DNA of 64,000 nt from JAGDZR01 sp049115695 (GTDB taxonomy: Bacteria > Bacteroidota > Bacteroidia > Cytophagales > Cyclobacteriaceae), in contig JAGDZR010000011.1 in the NCBI GenBank assembly GCA_049115695.1, positions 248,001-312,000 on the forward strand, given 5' to 3'. Under the pieces are notes generated by a model that did not search any database, was not told where the DNA came from, and worked only from the letters and a program-made list of their open reading frames with translations. Shown piece after piece: positions 34,113 through 43,193 of the stretch. Position numbers and translations under genes: made by a program. How positions within the stretch are numbered: the stretch's first letter is position 1; each line of letters starts with the position of its first letter.

Positions 34113-36902
34113 TTAAAGTTTTTCAGCGAGATACCTGGCTGTTTGATTTTCGGCCGCCAAGTTAGTCATATCCTCGGGAAGTCCGGCATAACATACGGTT
34201 CCTCCACCATTCCCACCTTCGGGCCCAAGGTCAATGATCCAGTCTGCATTTTTAATTACGTCCATATTATGTTCAATCACAATGACTGAATTATTGTCAT
34301 CTATCAAAGCATTCATTGAATCTAGCAATTTTTCAATATCATGAAAATGAAGTCCTGTCGTAGGTTCATCAAAAATGAATAAGGTATGATCTTTCTTTGG
34401 AGCACTGCCTCCCTTTCCCAAAAATGAGGCCAGTTTCACACGTTGTGCCTCTCCACCACTCAACGAGTTGGAAGACTGTCCCAGCTTTACATATCCCAGC
34501 CCAACATCTTGTAGCGGTTTGATCTTTGAAACTATCGATTGTTTGTCTCCAAAAAAATCCATGGCTTCATCTATGGTCAGATCAAGAATCTCGGAAATGT
34601 CTTTGTCTTGATATTTAACCTCAAGTATTTCTTTCTTAAATCTCTTTCCTTTGCAATTCTCACATGTCAAATGAAGATCCGCCATAAATTGCATCTCTAT
34701 CTTCACAAATCCTTCACCTTCACACACTTCACATCTGCCTCCGTCAACGTTAAATGAAAAATGGGCTGGTTTGAATCCATTCTTTTTGGAAGTCGGCTGA
34801 TCAGCAAATAGTTGTCTTATGTTGTCATACGCCTTCACATAGGTAATTGGGTTTGAACGAGAGCTTTTACCAATCGGATTTTGATCCACAAACTCTATGT
34901 GATCTACCTTCTTGTAATCTCCATCAAGTTTATCAAATTTACCTGTTGCCTCTCCTGTTACACCAAGAATTTTACCAATCGCCGGATAAGTGATTTTTTT
35001 AATCAACGTAGACTTACCAGAACCGCTCACTCCTGTCACAACAGTAAGCGTTCCCAAAGGAAACTCCACATTGATGTTTCTGAGGTTATTCTCTCTTGCT
35101 CCCTCAATCCTAAATGATTGATTCCATTTCCTTCTACGTCCTGGTAATGCAATCTTTTCAACGCCTTGTAAATACCTAACCGTGTATGACTTTGATGCAT
35201 CACCATTGAGCTCGGACACTTTGCCCTGATAAACCAATTCACCTCCATTGCGGCCAGCATCCGGACCAATATCTATGATTTCATCGGCCTCTTCCATGAT
35301 TTTTTCTTCATGCTCAACCACAATTACTGAGTTACCCATGTCTCGAAGTGACTTCAATACTTCAATCAAACGATCAGTATCCCTTGGATGCAAGCCAATG
35401 CTTGGTTCATCCAATATGTACATGGAGCCTACTAGTGCACTTCCTAGTGATGTGGCCAGTTTTATCCGTTGAAATTCTCCTCCGGACAAAGAGCTCGTAA
35501 GGCGATTCAGGGTGAGATATCCCAAACCAACTTTGTCGAGATACCCCAATCTGTTTTTGATTTCAGATAAAATCCTTCTTCCAATTTCGTGATCGGCCTT
35601 TGACAGTTTGATTTCATCAAACCAGGTGACCAGATCCTGAACAGGCAAAAGCACCAGGTCAATGATTGATTTTTCGTTAACCTTTACATATGCTGCATCC
35701 TTCCTCAATCTTGTTCCTCGGCAATCAGGGCAATTGGTTTTGCCCCGATATCTTGAGAGCATTACACGATATTGAATCTTATGTGTCTGAGATTCAAGAT
35801 GAGCGAAAAAGGCATTTAATCCCTCAAAATATTCGTTTCCAGTCCAAAGCAGCTCATACTCCTCTTTTGTCAACTCATTGATTGGACGGTGAATTGGAAA
35901 ATCGAATCTGATCCCATGCTGAAGTAAAGGTTTGGCCCATTTCTTCATCGTCTCACCACGCCATGGCACTATAGCATCTTCGAATACCGACAAGTTGGGG
36001 TCGGGAATCACCAGATCTGGATCGATTCCCAATATTCTGCCAAAGCCCTCACATTTTCTACATGCACCATATGGGTTGTTGAAGCTAAAGAAATTGACTG
36101 ATGGTTCATCGAAGGTGATGCCATCCAGTTCAAAACGATCCGAAAACGTAGATTTTTCAGCACCCACAAGGTCGACAATACAATCGCCCTCTCCCTCAAA
36201 AAAGGAAGTTTGCACCGAATCAGCTAAACGAAACTGAGTTTCCTCATCGTGCTTGACAATAGCACGATCAATTAAGATTTCTATTCCATCTGCATCGAAT
36301 GATTTAGGATCACAATCCTCGATGAAAACCATTTCTTCTTTGTTGAGTATTCGGGTATATCCTTTACTCAAAAGAATTTTTAATTCCTGCTTAAGCGTCC
36401 GACCTTCCTTTTTTCTCAGTGGCGCACTGATGGTCAGTTTTGTCCCTTCGGGATGTTGGAGCATATGATCCACCACGTCAGTGACTGTATCCTTTGTTAC
36501 CAATTCGCCAGAAACAGGAGAGTAAGTTTTACCTATTCTGGCAAACAGGAGCTTGAGATAATCATAGATTTCGGTCGTAGTTCCAACTGTAGACCTGGGG
36601 TTTCGGGTATTTACCCTTTGCTCAATCGCAATGGCTGGAGCTACCCCTTTGATGTAGTCAACCTCTGGCTTTTCCATCCGCCCCAAAAACTGACGGGCAT
36701 AAGAACTCAGACTTTCTACATATTTTCTTTGTCCTTCTGCAAAAAGAGTATCAAACGCCAATGATGACTTTCCAGACCCTGAAAGTCCGGTGATTACGAC
36801 CAGTTTATTCCTTGGAATTGCAACACTCAGATTTTTCAAATTATTGACCCTGGCGCCTTTGATGATGATGTTTTGCTTAGGATCGAGCTGATCTATGTCC
36901 AT
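34113..36902 (-). CDS. uvrA: Excinuclease ABC subunit A
   Basis: 929 residues. UvrA finds bulky DNA lesions and loads UvrB in nucleotide excision repair. Two ABC ATPase modules are present: first Walker A GLSGSGKS (residues 39-46), second GVSGSGKST, two LSGGE signatures (LSGGEFQRIKLA and LSGGEAQRVKLA) and Walker B ILDEPSIGL and IFDEPTTGL. Zinc cysteine pairs are CRKCEGFG, CPDCRGTR, CEVCEGEGF and CENCKGKRF. Nothing is missing. It is the first gene of the reverse unit uvrA-tpiA-small protein-prmA; a -7-like TATTTTTG (reverse, 36965-36972) lies upstream without a clear -33. Confidence 0.97.
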   Translation of the reverse strand: MDIDQLDPKQNIIIKGARVNNLKNLSVAIPRNKLVVITGLSGSGKSSLAFDTLFAEGQRKYVESLSSYARQFLGRMEKPEVDYIKGVAPAIAIEQRVNTRNPRSTVGTTTEIYDYLKLLFARIGKTYSPVSGELVTKDTVTDVVDHMLQHPEGTKLTISAPLRKKEGRTLKQELKILLSKGYTRILNKEEMVFIEDCDPKSFDADGIEILIDRAIVKHDEETQFRLADSVQTSFFEGEGDCIVDLVGAEKSTFSDRFELDGITFDEPSVNFFSFNNPYGACRKCEGFGRILGIDPDLVIPDPNLSVFEDAIVPWRGETMKKWAKPLLQHGIRFDFPIHRPINELTKEEYELLWTGNEYFEGLNAFFAHLESQTHKIQYRVMLSRYRGKTNCPDCRGTRLRKDAAYVKVNEKSIIDLVLLPVQDLVTWFDEIKLSKADHEIGRRILSEIKNRLGYLDKVGLGYLTLNRLTSSLSGGEFQRIKLATSLGSALVGSMYILDEPSIGLHPRDTDRLIEVLKSLRDMGNSVIVVEHEEKIMEEADEIIDIGPDAGRNGGELVYQGKVSELNGDASKSYTVRYLQGVEKIALPGRRRKWNQSFRIEGARENNLRNINVEFPLGTLTVVTGVSGSGKSTLIKKITYPAIGKILGVTGEATGKFDKLDGDYKKVDHIEFVDQNPIGKSSRSNPITYVKAYDNIRQLFADQPTSKKNGFKPAHFSFNVDGGRCEVCEGEGFVKIEMQFMADLHLTCENCKGKRFKKEILEVKYQDKDISEILDLTIDEAMDFFGDKQSIVSKIKPLQDVGLGYVKLGQSSNSLSGGEAQRVKLASFLGKGGSAPKKDHTLFIFDEPTTGLHFHDIEKLLDSMNALIDDNNSVIVIEHNMDVIKNADWIIDLGPEGGNGGGTVCYAGLPEDMTNLAAENQTARYLAEKL

Positions 36903-36990
36903 GCTATTTGATTAAGGAACAAACTTTGGTACGGTTTATGATAAATGGTGTTCACGATTGAAGGCAAAAATAGAAATTGTACTATTGAAT

Positions 36991-37021
36991 TTTGGATAAA
37001 TTATAATTTCTAATACATTTG
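36991..37021 (+). promoter_or_regulatory. Bacteroidota-type promoter of the sigma-factor gene
   Basis: TTTG at 36991-36994, exactly 19 nt, then TACATTTG at 37014-37021: a full match to the housekeeping consensus. The start would be near 37028, giving a leader of about 70 nt before the sigma-factor ATG. Confidence 0.75.
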
Positions 37022-37099
37022 ATCCTTCATTAAATAATTTTCGGACCAAACCCTGACAATATGATTTAGACCTCTACGTTAACAAACTGAGTGAATTTA

Positions 37100-37699
37100 A
37101 TGAATAATGTAAGTTTGAGTGACAGCCAATTGGTGTCACAATACCTAAACGGTAACGAAGAGGCCTTTGCAGAGTTGGTAAACCGCCACAAGGACAGGGT
37201 ATATACATCTATATATTTGATTGTTAAAGACACGTATCTTGCTGAAGACTTGATGCAGGAAGTGTTTGTTAAATGTATCAAAACCCTCAAATCAGGCAAA
37301 TACAACGAAGAAGGTAAATTCCTCCCCTGGATATTGCGTATTTCTCACAATCTGGCCATTGACCAGTTTAGAAAGAACAAGCGCTATCCGACCATCCTCA
37401 TGGATGATGGCAGCAATGTTTTCAACACTTTAGAGTTTTCTGAAGAGTCAATAGAAAATGCTCAGATTCGTCAAGATACCTACGATCTGCTCAAGGGATT
37501 GATAAAAGAACTCCCCGATGCTCAGCGGGAAGTACTGGTCATGCGGCACTACATGCACATGAGTTTCCAGGAAATCGCCGAGTCTACTGGAGTAAGTATC
37601 AATACAGCCCTGGGTAGAATGAGATATGCTTTGATCAATTTGAGAAAAAAGTTAAATCAAACCCAAGTTGCGTATGATAGAAACCTTTACAAAGAATGA
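37100..37699 (+). CDS. ECF-type RNA polymerase sigma factor
   Basis: 199 residues from ATG 37100 (an upstream GTG at 37091 would add three residues). Region 2 includes EEAFAELVNRHKDRVY and DLMQEVFVKCIKTL; region 4 includes LPDAQREVLVMRHYMHMS and the helix-turn-helix FQEIAESTGVSINTALGRMR. It lacks region 3, as in group 4 (ECF) factors. It directs RNA polymerase to a special promoter set. Its own promoter is a housekeeping one. A 75-residue gene overlaps its end by 26 nt, a layout in which a small partner or regulator is common. No membrane anti-sigma gene is adjacent. Confidence 0.92.
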   Translation: MNNVSLSDSQLVSQYLNGNEEAFAELVNRHKDRVYTSIYLIVKDTYLAEDLMQEVFVKCIKTLKSGKYNEEGKFLPWILRISHNLAIDQFRKNKRYPTILMDDGSNVFNTLEFSEESIENAQIRQDTYDLLKGLIKELPDAQREVLVMRHYMHMSFQEIAESTGVSINTALGRMRYALINLRKKLNQTQVAYDRNLYKE

Positions 37700-37901
37700 A
37701 GTACGATTTCTCTATGGAGAAACAACACAGAATGAAAACAAAAAAATAGAAGAAAGGCTCATCAAGGAAGATGCGTTTTTCGACGAACTGTCAGCGATGA
37801 AGAATATCGTCAATCAAATGGACGAGCTGACAATGAAAGCACCGGATCGGGTAGTTGATAAAATCCTCAACTATTCGAAAGGAAGTTTGTCTCTGGCATA
37901 G
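37674..37901 (+). CDS. Small acidic/helical protein coupled to the sigma factor
   Basis: 75 residues (ATG 37674). It overlaps the sigma-factor gene by 26 nt in another frame. The sequence MIETFTKNEVRFLYGE... is charged, predicted helical, without signal peptide, membrane span, cysteine pair or known motif. Position and helical character suggest a partner that modulates the sigma factor, comparable to small anti-sigma domains, but no zinc-binding anti-sigma motif is present. A TTG 6 nt upstream is the alternative start. It ends 8 nt before a terminator, so the pair is one transcript. Confidence 0.7.
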   Translation: MIETFTKNEVRFLYGETTQNENKKIEERLIKEDAFFDELSAMKNIVNQMDELTMKAPDRVVDKILNYSKGSLSLA

Positions 37902-37909
37902 CTTCACGA

Positions 37910-37940
37910 AAAACACCTCAATAATTGGGGTGTTTTTTTT
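37910..37940 (+). terminator. Rho-independent terminator after the sigma-factor pair
   Basis: AAACACCTCAA (37911-37921) pairs with TTGGGGTGTTT (37925-37935) with one G-T pair, followed by eight or more T's. Clear forward orientation. Confidence 0.88.
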
Positions 37941-37981
37941 GTTTCTGAGGTTTTGACCAAACAGCGATCTATTTTTGACAC

Positions 37982-38632
37982 ATGACACGCAAAGAGCGCT
38001 ACACGGCCTTTATCGATTACTTCGAAACCAACTTTCCGGCACCTCAGACCGAACTCAACTATTCCACTCCTTTTGAATTGCTGATTGCCGTTGTACTCAG
38101 CGCTCAGTGTACTGACAAACGAGTAAACATCGTTACCGAAACACTTTTTGAAGAATTTCCAACACCAGCGCATCTAGCCACGTCTACCGCAGAAGAGGTA
38201 TTCAGTGTTATCCGATCCATCTCATACCCCAACAACAAAAGCAAGCACTTGGTTGGTCTTGGCAAAATGCTCGTTGAAGATTTTGGAGGAGAAGTTCCCG
38301 GCACTATTGAAGACCTGCAAAAACTACCTGGAGTTGGACGAAAAACTGCCAATGTGATTGTCTCGGTATTGTATGATCAACCAGCTATGGCGGTAGACAC
38401 TCATGTGTTCCGGGTATCTAAGCGACTCGGGCTGGTCAATTTAAATGCTAAAACTCCTCTAGAAGTAGAAAAAACATTGGTGAAAAACATTCCTGATCGA
38501 TTTGTCCACAAAGCACATCATTGGTTGATTTTACATGGCAGATATGTTTGCCTCGCCCGCAAACCCAAATGCGAATCTTGCAAGATCACTTCGTTCTGTA
38601 AGTATTTCGAGAAGCTTCCAGATCAGCAATGA
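37982..38632 (+). CDS. nth: Endonuclease III (base-excision DNA glycosylase/AP lyase)
   Basis: 216 residues. It removes oxidised pyrimidines and nicks the abasic site. Features: helix-hairpin-helix LPGVGRKTANV with catalytic Lys in it, the catalytic Asp in AVDTHVFRV, and the [4Fe-4S] cluster cysteines C-X6-C-X2-C-X5-C in CLARKPKCESCKITSFC. An intact enzyme of usual length. The stop overlaps the next gene's start (ATGA), indicating coupling with a glycosyltransferase that has no obvious link to repair. Confidence 0.96.
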   Translation: MTRKERYTAFIDYFETNFPAPQTELNYSTPFELLIAVVLSAQCTDKRVNIVTETLFEEFPTPAHLATSTAEEVFSVIRSISYPNNKSKHLVGLGKMLVEDFGGEVPGTIEDLQKLPGVGRKTANVIVSVLYDQPAMAVDTHVFRVSKRLGLVNLNAKTPLEVEKTLVKNIPDRFVHKAHHWLILHGRYVCLARKPKCESCKITSFCKYFEKLPDQQ

Positions 38633-39795
38633 GAATTCTGATCGTTCATCAGTATTTCAAAACTCCGGAAGAAGGATTCGGAATACGAACCTATCATATT
38701 GCACGGGCATTGCTCGCAGCAGGTTATGAAGTTTGTGTGGTAGCTGGTCACAATGAACGAAATGGTAAGGAGACGGTTGATGGTATTCCTATCCAGTACT
38801 TTCAGATTCCATACCACAACAAGTTTGGCATTTTAGACAGACTAAAAGCGTTCTGGTCGTTTGTAAATCAGGTGAAAAAATATCTTAAATCAGATCATGA
38901 GTTTGATCTGGCCTATGTACTCACTACACCACTGACAACTGGATTTATCGCTCTGTTTGCTAAGAAACGTTACAGCATTCCATATGCCTTCGAGGTAGGT
39001 GATCTCTGGCCGGAAGTGCCTATTCAGCTTGGTATTGTTAAAAATGGCTGGCTGAAAAGCTGGCTCTATTCATTTGAAAAGAGAATTTATCAAAATGCTC
39101 AATTTCTCATTGCCCTGTCTCCTGAAATAAAAACCGGGATGGAATATGTCATTGATTTTAAAAAGAAAGCGCTGGTTGCTCCAAACATGTCCGATTGTGC
39201 ATTTTTCAAACCTACTTTGTTTGGCGATGTGAGTTTCAATACTGATCTACCTTTTCAGATCAGCTACTTCGGAACGGCCGGTTACGCTAACCACTTGGAA
39301 TATCTGCTCGATGTTGCTGCCTTTTGCGAAAAACAAAGTGCTCCCATTCAATTCAATATCATGGCCGATGGATCGGAGCTTGCATTTATTGACAGGTACT
39401 CAGCTAAATTGACTAACATCAATATTGTCAAACCAGGCGGGCTAGCTTCCGTGAAAGAATTGTTATTGCGTACACAAGCGGTTTATATTTCTTACTTGAA
39501 TGTGCCCATTCTATCTACCGGGAGCCCCAATAAACTCTTTGATGGGCTGGCTGCAGGCAAGTTGATCATCATAAATTTCGAAGGCTGGATCAACGAGCTC
39601 ATCACCAAACATGAGTGTGGTTTCTCCCATGCTCCTGACGACCCTGAACAACTGCTCGAACGTGTAATTCCTTTCATTCAAAGCCCAATGATGCTGGAAG
39701 TATATCAAGAGAATGCTCGAAAGCTAGCAGAACATGAATTTGATAAGGGGATTGTGACTCAACGCATCATCGAGCACATAACAGACAAAAGCTAG
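38629..39795 (+). CDS. GT4-family glycosyltransferase (WbuB-like)
   Basis: 388 residues of GT-B fold. N-terminal Rossmann part starts MRILIVHQYFKTPEEGFGIRT with G-x-G-I-R-T as in the WbuB-like subfamily; the C-terminal donor-binding part contains SPNKLFDGLAAGKLIIIN with the E/D-x-G-like region. It probably transfers a sugar from a nucleotide donor to a polysaccharide or lipid-linked glycan at the inner membrane. Donor and acceptor unknown. It overlaps nth by 4 nt and ends in a 3-bp convergent overlap with gldB. Confidence 0.85.
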   Translation: MRILIVHQYFKTPEEGFGIRTYHIARALLAAGYEVCVVAGHNERNGKETVDGIPIQYFQIPYHNKFGILDRLKAFWSFVNQVKKYLKSDHEFDLAYVLTTPLTTGFIALFAKKRYSIPYAFEVGDLWPEVPIQLGIVKNGWLKSWLYSFEKRIYQNAQFLIALSPEIKTGMEYVIDFKKKALVAPNMSDCAFFKPTLFGDVSFNTDLPFQISYFGTAGYANHLEYLLDVAAFCEKQSAPIQFNIMADGSELAFIDRYSAKLTNINIVKPGGLASVKELLLRTQAVYISYLNVPILSTGSPNKLFDGLAAGKLIIINFEGWINELITKHECGFSHAPDDPEQLLERVIPFIQSPMMLEVYQENARKLAEHEFDKGIVTQRIIEHITDKS

Positions 39796-40781
39796 TTGTT
39801 TTTCGGTTTGTAACCACTCTTAGCAAAGAGTTCGTGATGGTTATCCATTTCCAATAATTCCGCGATAGAGGTATCGGGCCATTTTTCCATATATGATCGA
39901 ACAATTTCCCAACCCACCCAGGCACCAATTCTGCCAGGACAGTTATCGCCAATCTCATAGACATTTGGTCGTTCCCCCAAAAACTTAGTCTTCATGAATT
40001 CTTCGGTTTCATAAAGGACTTCATTCTCCAGTAAACTGGCCCAAATAATTTCCTGGTGCTGCTTCACATCCACCATCTCATCGGGCTTAAACCCAATGAT
40101 CAGCTCGTCATTGACGCATGGAAGCGTCATGCTGAGCGTATAGTAAATCTTGCCGTAATCAATCATCTCCGAAAGCAGCGTATTTTCTTTACCGTTGCGT
40201 GAATATCCGCCAATGATAAAATTCCCTAATGTTGGTACCAGGTGATCATGGGTATATCGTCGCAGTATATACTCAGGAATGTCTTTGGGCATATATTTTC
40301 CTTTTGGACCAATGAAGAAGTCCAGTCCAACCACTATCAAAGAGTCCGTTATATAAAGATCATTGTAAAGGCCCGTTACAGCAGTCTGCACTTTTGGAAT
40401 GCTGGCATTAGGAACATATCCTTTGAACCGATTGAGACATTCTGAATATTCGGCTATGAATTTTCCCTCATCAAATGCATCAATCGATTCTTTCACTAGC
40501 TCGCTAATACTTGAATCACTGATTAATTTATACAGACGGCCAGCCAAAACATCTATGCTCGGATATTCATTGGCATGAAGCAATCCAATGGACATTCCTT
40601 TGTTTCTATTGAGATAACTAGCAACTTCATCTCTACTCTTCAGCGAGAACAGTTCGCTTTCAAGTCGCTCCAGAGATATGCTTGTCTGTGTAAAGTCAGT
40701 CTCTGGAACTTCTCTACACCCATCCTGACCACCGCAGGCGAAACACAAAACAGACAGAAACATTAGGCAAACTGCACGCAT
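39792..40781 (-). CDS. gldB: Gliding motility lipoprotein GldB
   Basis: 329 residues from ATG 40781 (the open frame extends further upstream but the signal MRAVCLMFLSVLCFACGG fits here; the lipobox is relaxed, C16). Core motifs of the GldB family are visible: GLDFFIGPKGKYMPKDIPEY, YILRRYTHDHLVP and PGRIGAWVGWEIVRSYM. GldB is required for gliding in Flavobacterium johnsoniae and is a lipoprotein of unknown biochemical role; its fold is related to DUF2268-type putative proteases. It is divergent (44 bp) from a porin-like gene. Together with gldD/gldE nearby this supports a gliding lifestyle. Confidence 0.85.
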   Translation of the reverse strand: MRAVCLMFLSVLCFACGGQDGCREVPETDFTQTSISLERLESELFSLKSRDEVASYLNRNKGMSIGLLHANEYPSIDVLAGRLYKLISDSSISELVKESIDAFDEGKFIAEYSECLNRFKGYVPNASIPKVQTAVTGLYNDLYITDSLIVVGLDFFIGPKGKYMPKDIPEYILRRYTHDHLVPTLGNFIIGGYSRNGKENTLLSEMIDYGKIYYTLSMTLPCVNDELIIGFKPDEMVDVKQHQEIIWASLLENEVLYETEEFMKTKFLGERPNVYEIGDNCPGRIGAWVGWEIVRSYMEKWPDTSIAELLEMDNHHELFAKSGYKPKNN

Positions 40782-40787
40782 AAACAC

Positions 40788-40795
40788 TATTTTTG
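40788..40795 (+). promoter_or_regulatory. Possible -7 element before the PorT-like gene
   Basis: TATTTTTG matches the -7 consensus and would give a leader of about 25 nt. At the -33 position only TTAG (40763-40766) is found, so support is partial. Confidence 0.35.
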
Positions 40796-40825
40796 GGACA
40801 AAACTAGAGATTAATAATTTCAAGA

Positions 40826-41473
40826 ATGAAAAAACATTTACTCGCTCTTTCGTTAGTTCTAAGCTTGGTGGCACTCGCCAAAGCTCAACCAAAATTAGGA
40901 CTTAAATTTTCTCCGGTTTTTGTCAGTAGTCGTGTAGACTTAACGTCCGATACGCTTGACATATTTACAAGTGGGTCAGATTTTAAATTTTCAATTGGTC
41001 TTACCGTAGATCAAGAGCTGAGCGACACATATTTTCTAAGTACAGGGGTTGTTTACATACCAAAGCATGTGAGCATCGATATCACAGGAGAAAATGGAGG
41101 CACTTATTCCAATACTCGCGAAGAATATAGTCTTCAATACCTTCAAATACCCATCACGCTAAAGCTTTTCACCAATGAGATTGCGCCCGATTTGAGTATC
41201 TTCTTTCAAGTAGGGGCAGGTATGGAATTCAAAATTTACGATGCAGCCGTCCAGGAAGAATTTACCTTAATTAATCAATTTAAGCCTTTTGATGCTTCTG
41301 TGATTCTTGGTGCAGGAGCGGAATATCGTGCAGGTGTCAATACGGTACTTTATGCCGGTGGAAGTATTCAACGCGGATTGTTGGGAATAGTCAAGGCAAC
41401 TTCTCCAGACATAGGTGATGAGTTTTACCTAAGAAGTGGATTGATTAGCATTGACTTGGGAATAAAGTTTTAA
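40826..41473 (+). CDS. Outer-membrane beta-barrel protein, PorT-like family
   Basis: 215 residues with a clear signal peptide (MKKHLLALSLVLSLVALAKAQ). The mature part has eight or so amphipathic strands (GLKFSPVFVSSRVDL, YLQIPITLKLFTNE, GLISIDLGIKF at the end) and a C-terminal Phe, typical of the 8-strand outer-membrane barrel family to which PorT belongs. PorT acts in type IX secretion, but many members of this fold are not PorT, so the specific identity is not claimed. It has its own likely promoter and a strong terminator downstream. Confidence 0.75.
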   Translation: MKKHLLALSLVLSLVALAKAQPKLGLKFSPVFVSSRVDLTSDTLDIFTSGSDFKFSIGLTVDQELSDTYFLSTGVVYIPKHVSIDITGENGGTYSNTREEYSLQYLQIPITLKLFTNEIAPDLSIFFQVGAGMEFKIYDAAVQEEFTLINQFKPFDASVILGAGAEYRAGVNTVLYAGGSIQRGLLGIVKATSPDIGDEFYLRSGLISIDLGIKF

Positions 41474-41474
41474 A

Positions 41475-41502
41475 AAAGACCTGAGAAATTTCTCAGGTCT
41501 TT
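41475..41502. terminator. Bidirectional terminator between convergent genes
   Basis: A perfect 28-bp palindrome: AAAGACCTGAGAAA at 41475-41488 and TTTCTCAGGTCTTT at 41489-41502, flanked by A's on the left and T's on the right. It separates the PorT-like gene (forward) and RNase G gene (reverse) and can serve both. Confidence 0.85.
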
Positions 41503-41508
41503 AATCTT

Positions 41509-43062
41509 TTACTGCAACTGAATCAGTTCTCCATTCTCACTGATGAAGTTATATTCATTCAGCGCCAGAGACGAGTCCTCGACCAGCTTCACCCATTTTT
41601 GATACTTGAAATACCATTTCACCCGAATAGAAACCATTCCTTTGGTGAAGTAGGCGTACAAATATGGATGTACCGCAACTGTCAATTTTTTCTCGTTCTG
41701 CTTCGTGAAGAAGTAATGGATCGTGTTTTCAATTTGATCTGCTACCAAAATTGAAGCCGCAATCTTACCAGTACCTTCGCAAGTAGGGCACTGCTCTCGA
41801 GTAGTGATGTTCATCTCCGGTCTTACTCTCTGCCGTGTGATTTGCATCAGTCCAAATTTCGAAAGAGGCAAAATGGTATGTTTAGACCTATCGTCGGCCA
41901 TCATATCTTTCATCTGTTGGAAGACTTTCTTTTTATTCTCTGCTCTACGCATATCAATAAAATCTACCACGATGATGCCTCCCATATCCCTCAGCCTAAG
42001 CTGTCGGGCAATTTCCTTGGCAGCCTCAAAATTAACCTTTAGGGCAGTTGACTCCTGATCTTCTTCCTTATTGGACTTGTTACCAGAGTTTACGTCTATT
42101 ACGTGTAAGGCCTCTGTATGTTCAATAATCAAATAACCACCGTTGGCTACTGATACTGATTTTCCAAAAGAGGTCTTGAGCTGTCTTTCAACGCCCATCG
42201 CTTCAAATACCTTGATGCGCGATTGGTGCAGCTTGATGATCTTTTCTTTATCAGGTGCAATCTGCTGAATGTACGTCTTGATCTCACCGTATAGCTCTTT
42301 ATCATCCACCGTAATGGAATCGAACGTTTCGTTAAGAACGTCTCTCAGGATCGAATTTGCACGGCTTACTTCCCCAACTACCTTGTCTTTTGGTTTGGCC
42401 TTTCCGAGATTTTTAATCCCATTGTCCCAAATGTTGACGAGGTTTTGTAAATCATTATCCAATTCTTTAACATCTCTGCCCTGTGCAACGGTGCGTATGA
42501 TCACACCGAATTTCTCGGGTTTAATGGAATTGATAAGTCGGGATAGTCTTTTCCTTTCTGAGGAATCAGTAATCTTCTTAGATATACTGACCACCTTAGA
42601 AAACGGCACCAATACCAGAAATCTTCCGGCTATGGATAACTCACAGGATAATCGAGGGCCCTTTGTGGAGATGGGTTCCTTGACAACTTGTACAAGGATT
42701 TTTTGATTCTTAGATAATACCTGTCCAATTTTCCCCAGCTTATGAATGTCCTGCTCGTGTTTGAAACCAGTAAGCTTTGAAGACATGTGCTTACGATTTT
42801 GAACGAGCTTGGTAAACTTATTCAGGGATTGGACCTGAGGTCCAAGGTCTAGATAGTGTAAGAAGGCATCCTTTTCATACCCAATGTCGATAAACGCTGC
42901 ATTGAGTCCTTGAACTACCTTCTTTACCGTACCCAGGTAAATATCACCCACATTGAATTGATTTCCATCTTCTTCCTGATGGAACTCAACCAATCTCCTA
43001 TCTTTTAAAAGAGCAATCCGACATCCATTTTGAGTTGAATTGATAATCAATTCATTGCTCAT
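41509..43062 (-). CDS. rng: Ribonuclease G/E family endoribonuclease
   Basis: 517 residues, RNase G length. It cuts single-stranded RNA for rRNA maturation and mRNA decay. N-terminal S1 domain (VGDIYLGTVKKVVQGLNAAF), catalytic magnesium aspartates in HVIDVNSGN and VVDFIDMR, and the zinc-link CPTC in REQCPTCEGTG, are all present. No long C-terminal scaffold as in RNase E. In this unit it follows genes for an HU-family protein, a TPR protein and a tiny ribosomal protein. Confidence 0.95.
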   Translation of the reverse strand: MSNELIINSTQNGCRIALLKDRRLVEFHQEEDGNQFNVGDIYLGTVKKVVQGLNAAFIDIGYEKDAFLHYLDLGPQVQSLNKFTKLVQNRKHMSSKLTGFKHEQDIHKLGKIGQVLSKNQKILVQVVKEPISTKGPRLSCELSIAGRFLVLVPFSKVVSISKKITDSSERKRLSRLINSIKPEKFGVIIRTVAQGRDVKELDNDLQNLVNIWDNGIKNLGKAKPKDKVVGEVSRANSILRDVLNETFDSITVDDKELYGEIKTYIQQIAPDKEKIIKLHQSRIKVFEAMGVERQLKTSFGKSVSVANGGYLIIEHTEALHVIDVNSGNKSNKEEDQESTALKVNFEAAKEIARQLRLRDMGGIIVVDFIDMRRAENKKKVFQQMKDMMADDRSKHTILPLSKFGLMQITRQRVRPEMNITTREQCPTCEGTGKIAASILVADQIENTIHYFFTKQNEKKLTVAVHPYLYAYFTKGMVSIRVKWYFKYQKWVKLVEDSSLALNEYNFISENGELIQLQ

Positions 43063-43082
43063 GGTTTCATCGGATTAGACTA

Positions 43083-43172
43083 TTACTTCTTCTTGTGACG
43101 ATTCTTTCTTAGTCTCTTTTTTCGCTTGTGTGTAGCGATCTTATGTCTTTTTCTTTTTTTACCGCAAGGCAT
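43083..43172 (-). CDS. 29-residue AURKAIP1/COX24 (mS38-like) ribosomal protein
   Basis: A very short gene, ATG 43170-43172, stop TAA 43083-43085. The product starts MPCGKKRKRHKIATHKRKK and continues RLRKNRHKKK: 29 residues, over half Lys/Arg. It matches small Bacteroidota proteins annotated AURKAIP1/COX24-domain, related to mitochondrial mS38 and to mycobacterial bS22, which lie on the 30S subunit near the decoding centre (established for those homologues; inference here). The gene sits 20 bp before rng and 21 bp after the TPR gene. It is easily missed by automatic callers. Confidence 0.85.
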   Translation of the reverse strand: MPCGKKRKRHKIATHKRKKRLRKNRHKKK

Positions 43173-43193
43173 AATAAATATATTTTTAGTTAC

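Noticed and set aside
37970..37977. TATTTTTG before nth as promoter
   Set aside because: The start would fall at or after the nth ATG and there is no TTTG at the right distance.
42269..42706. Open frame of 145 codons opposite rng
   Set aside because: Shadow of RNase G on the other strand; no recognisable motif.
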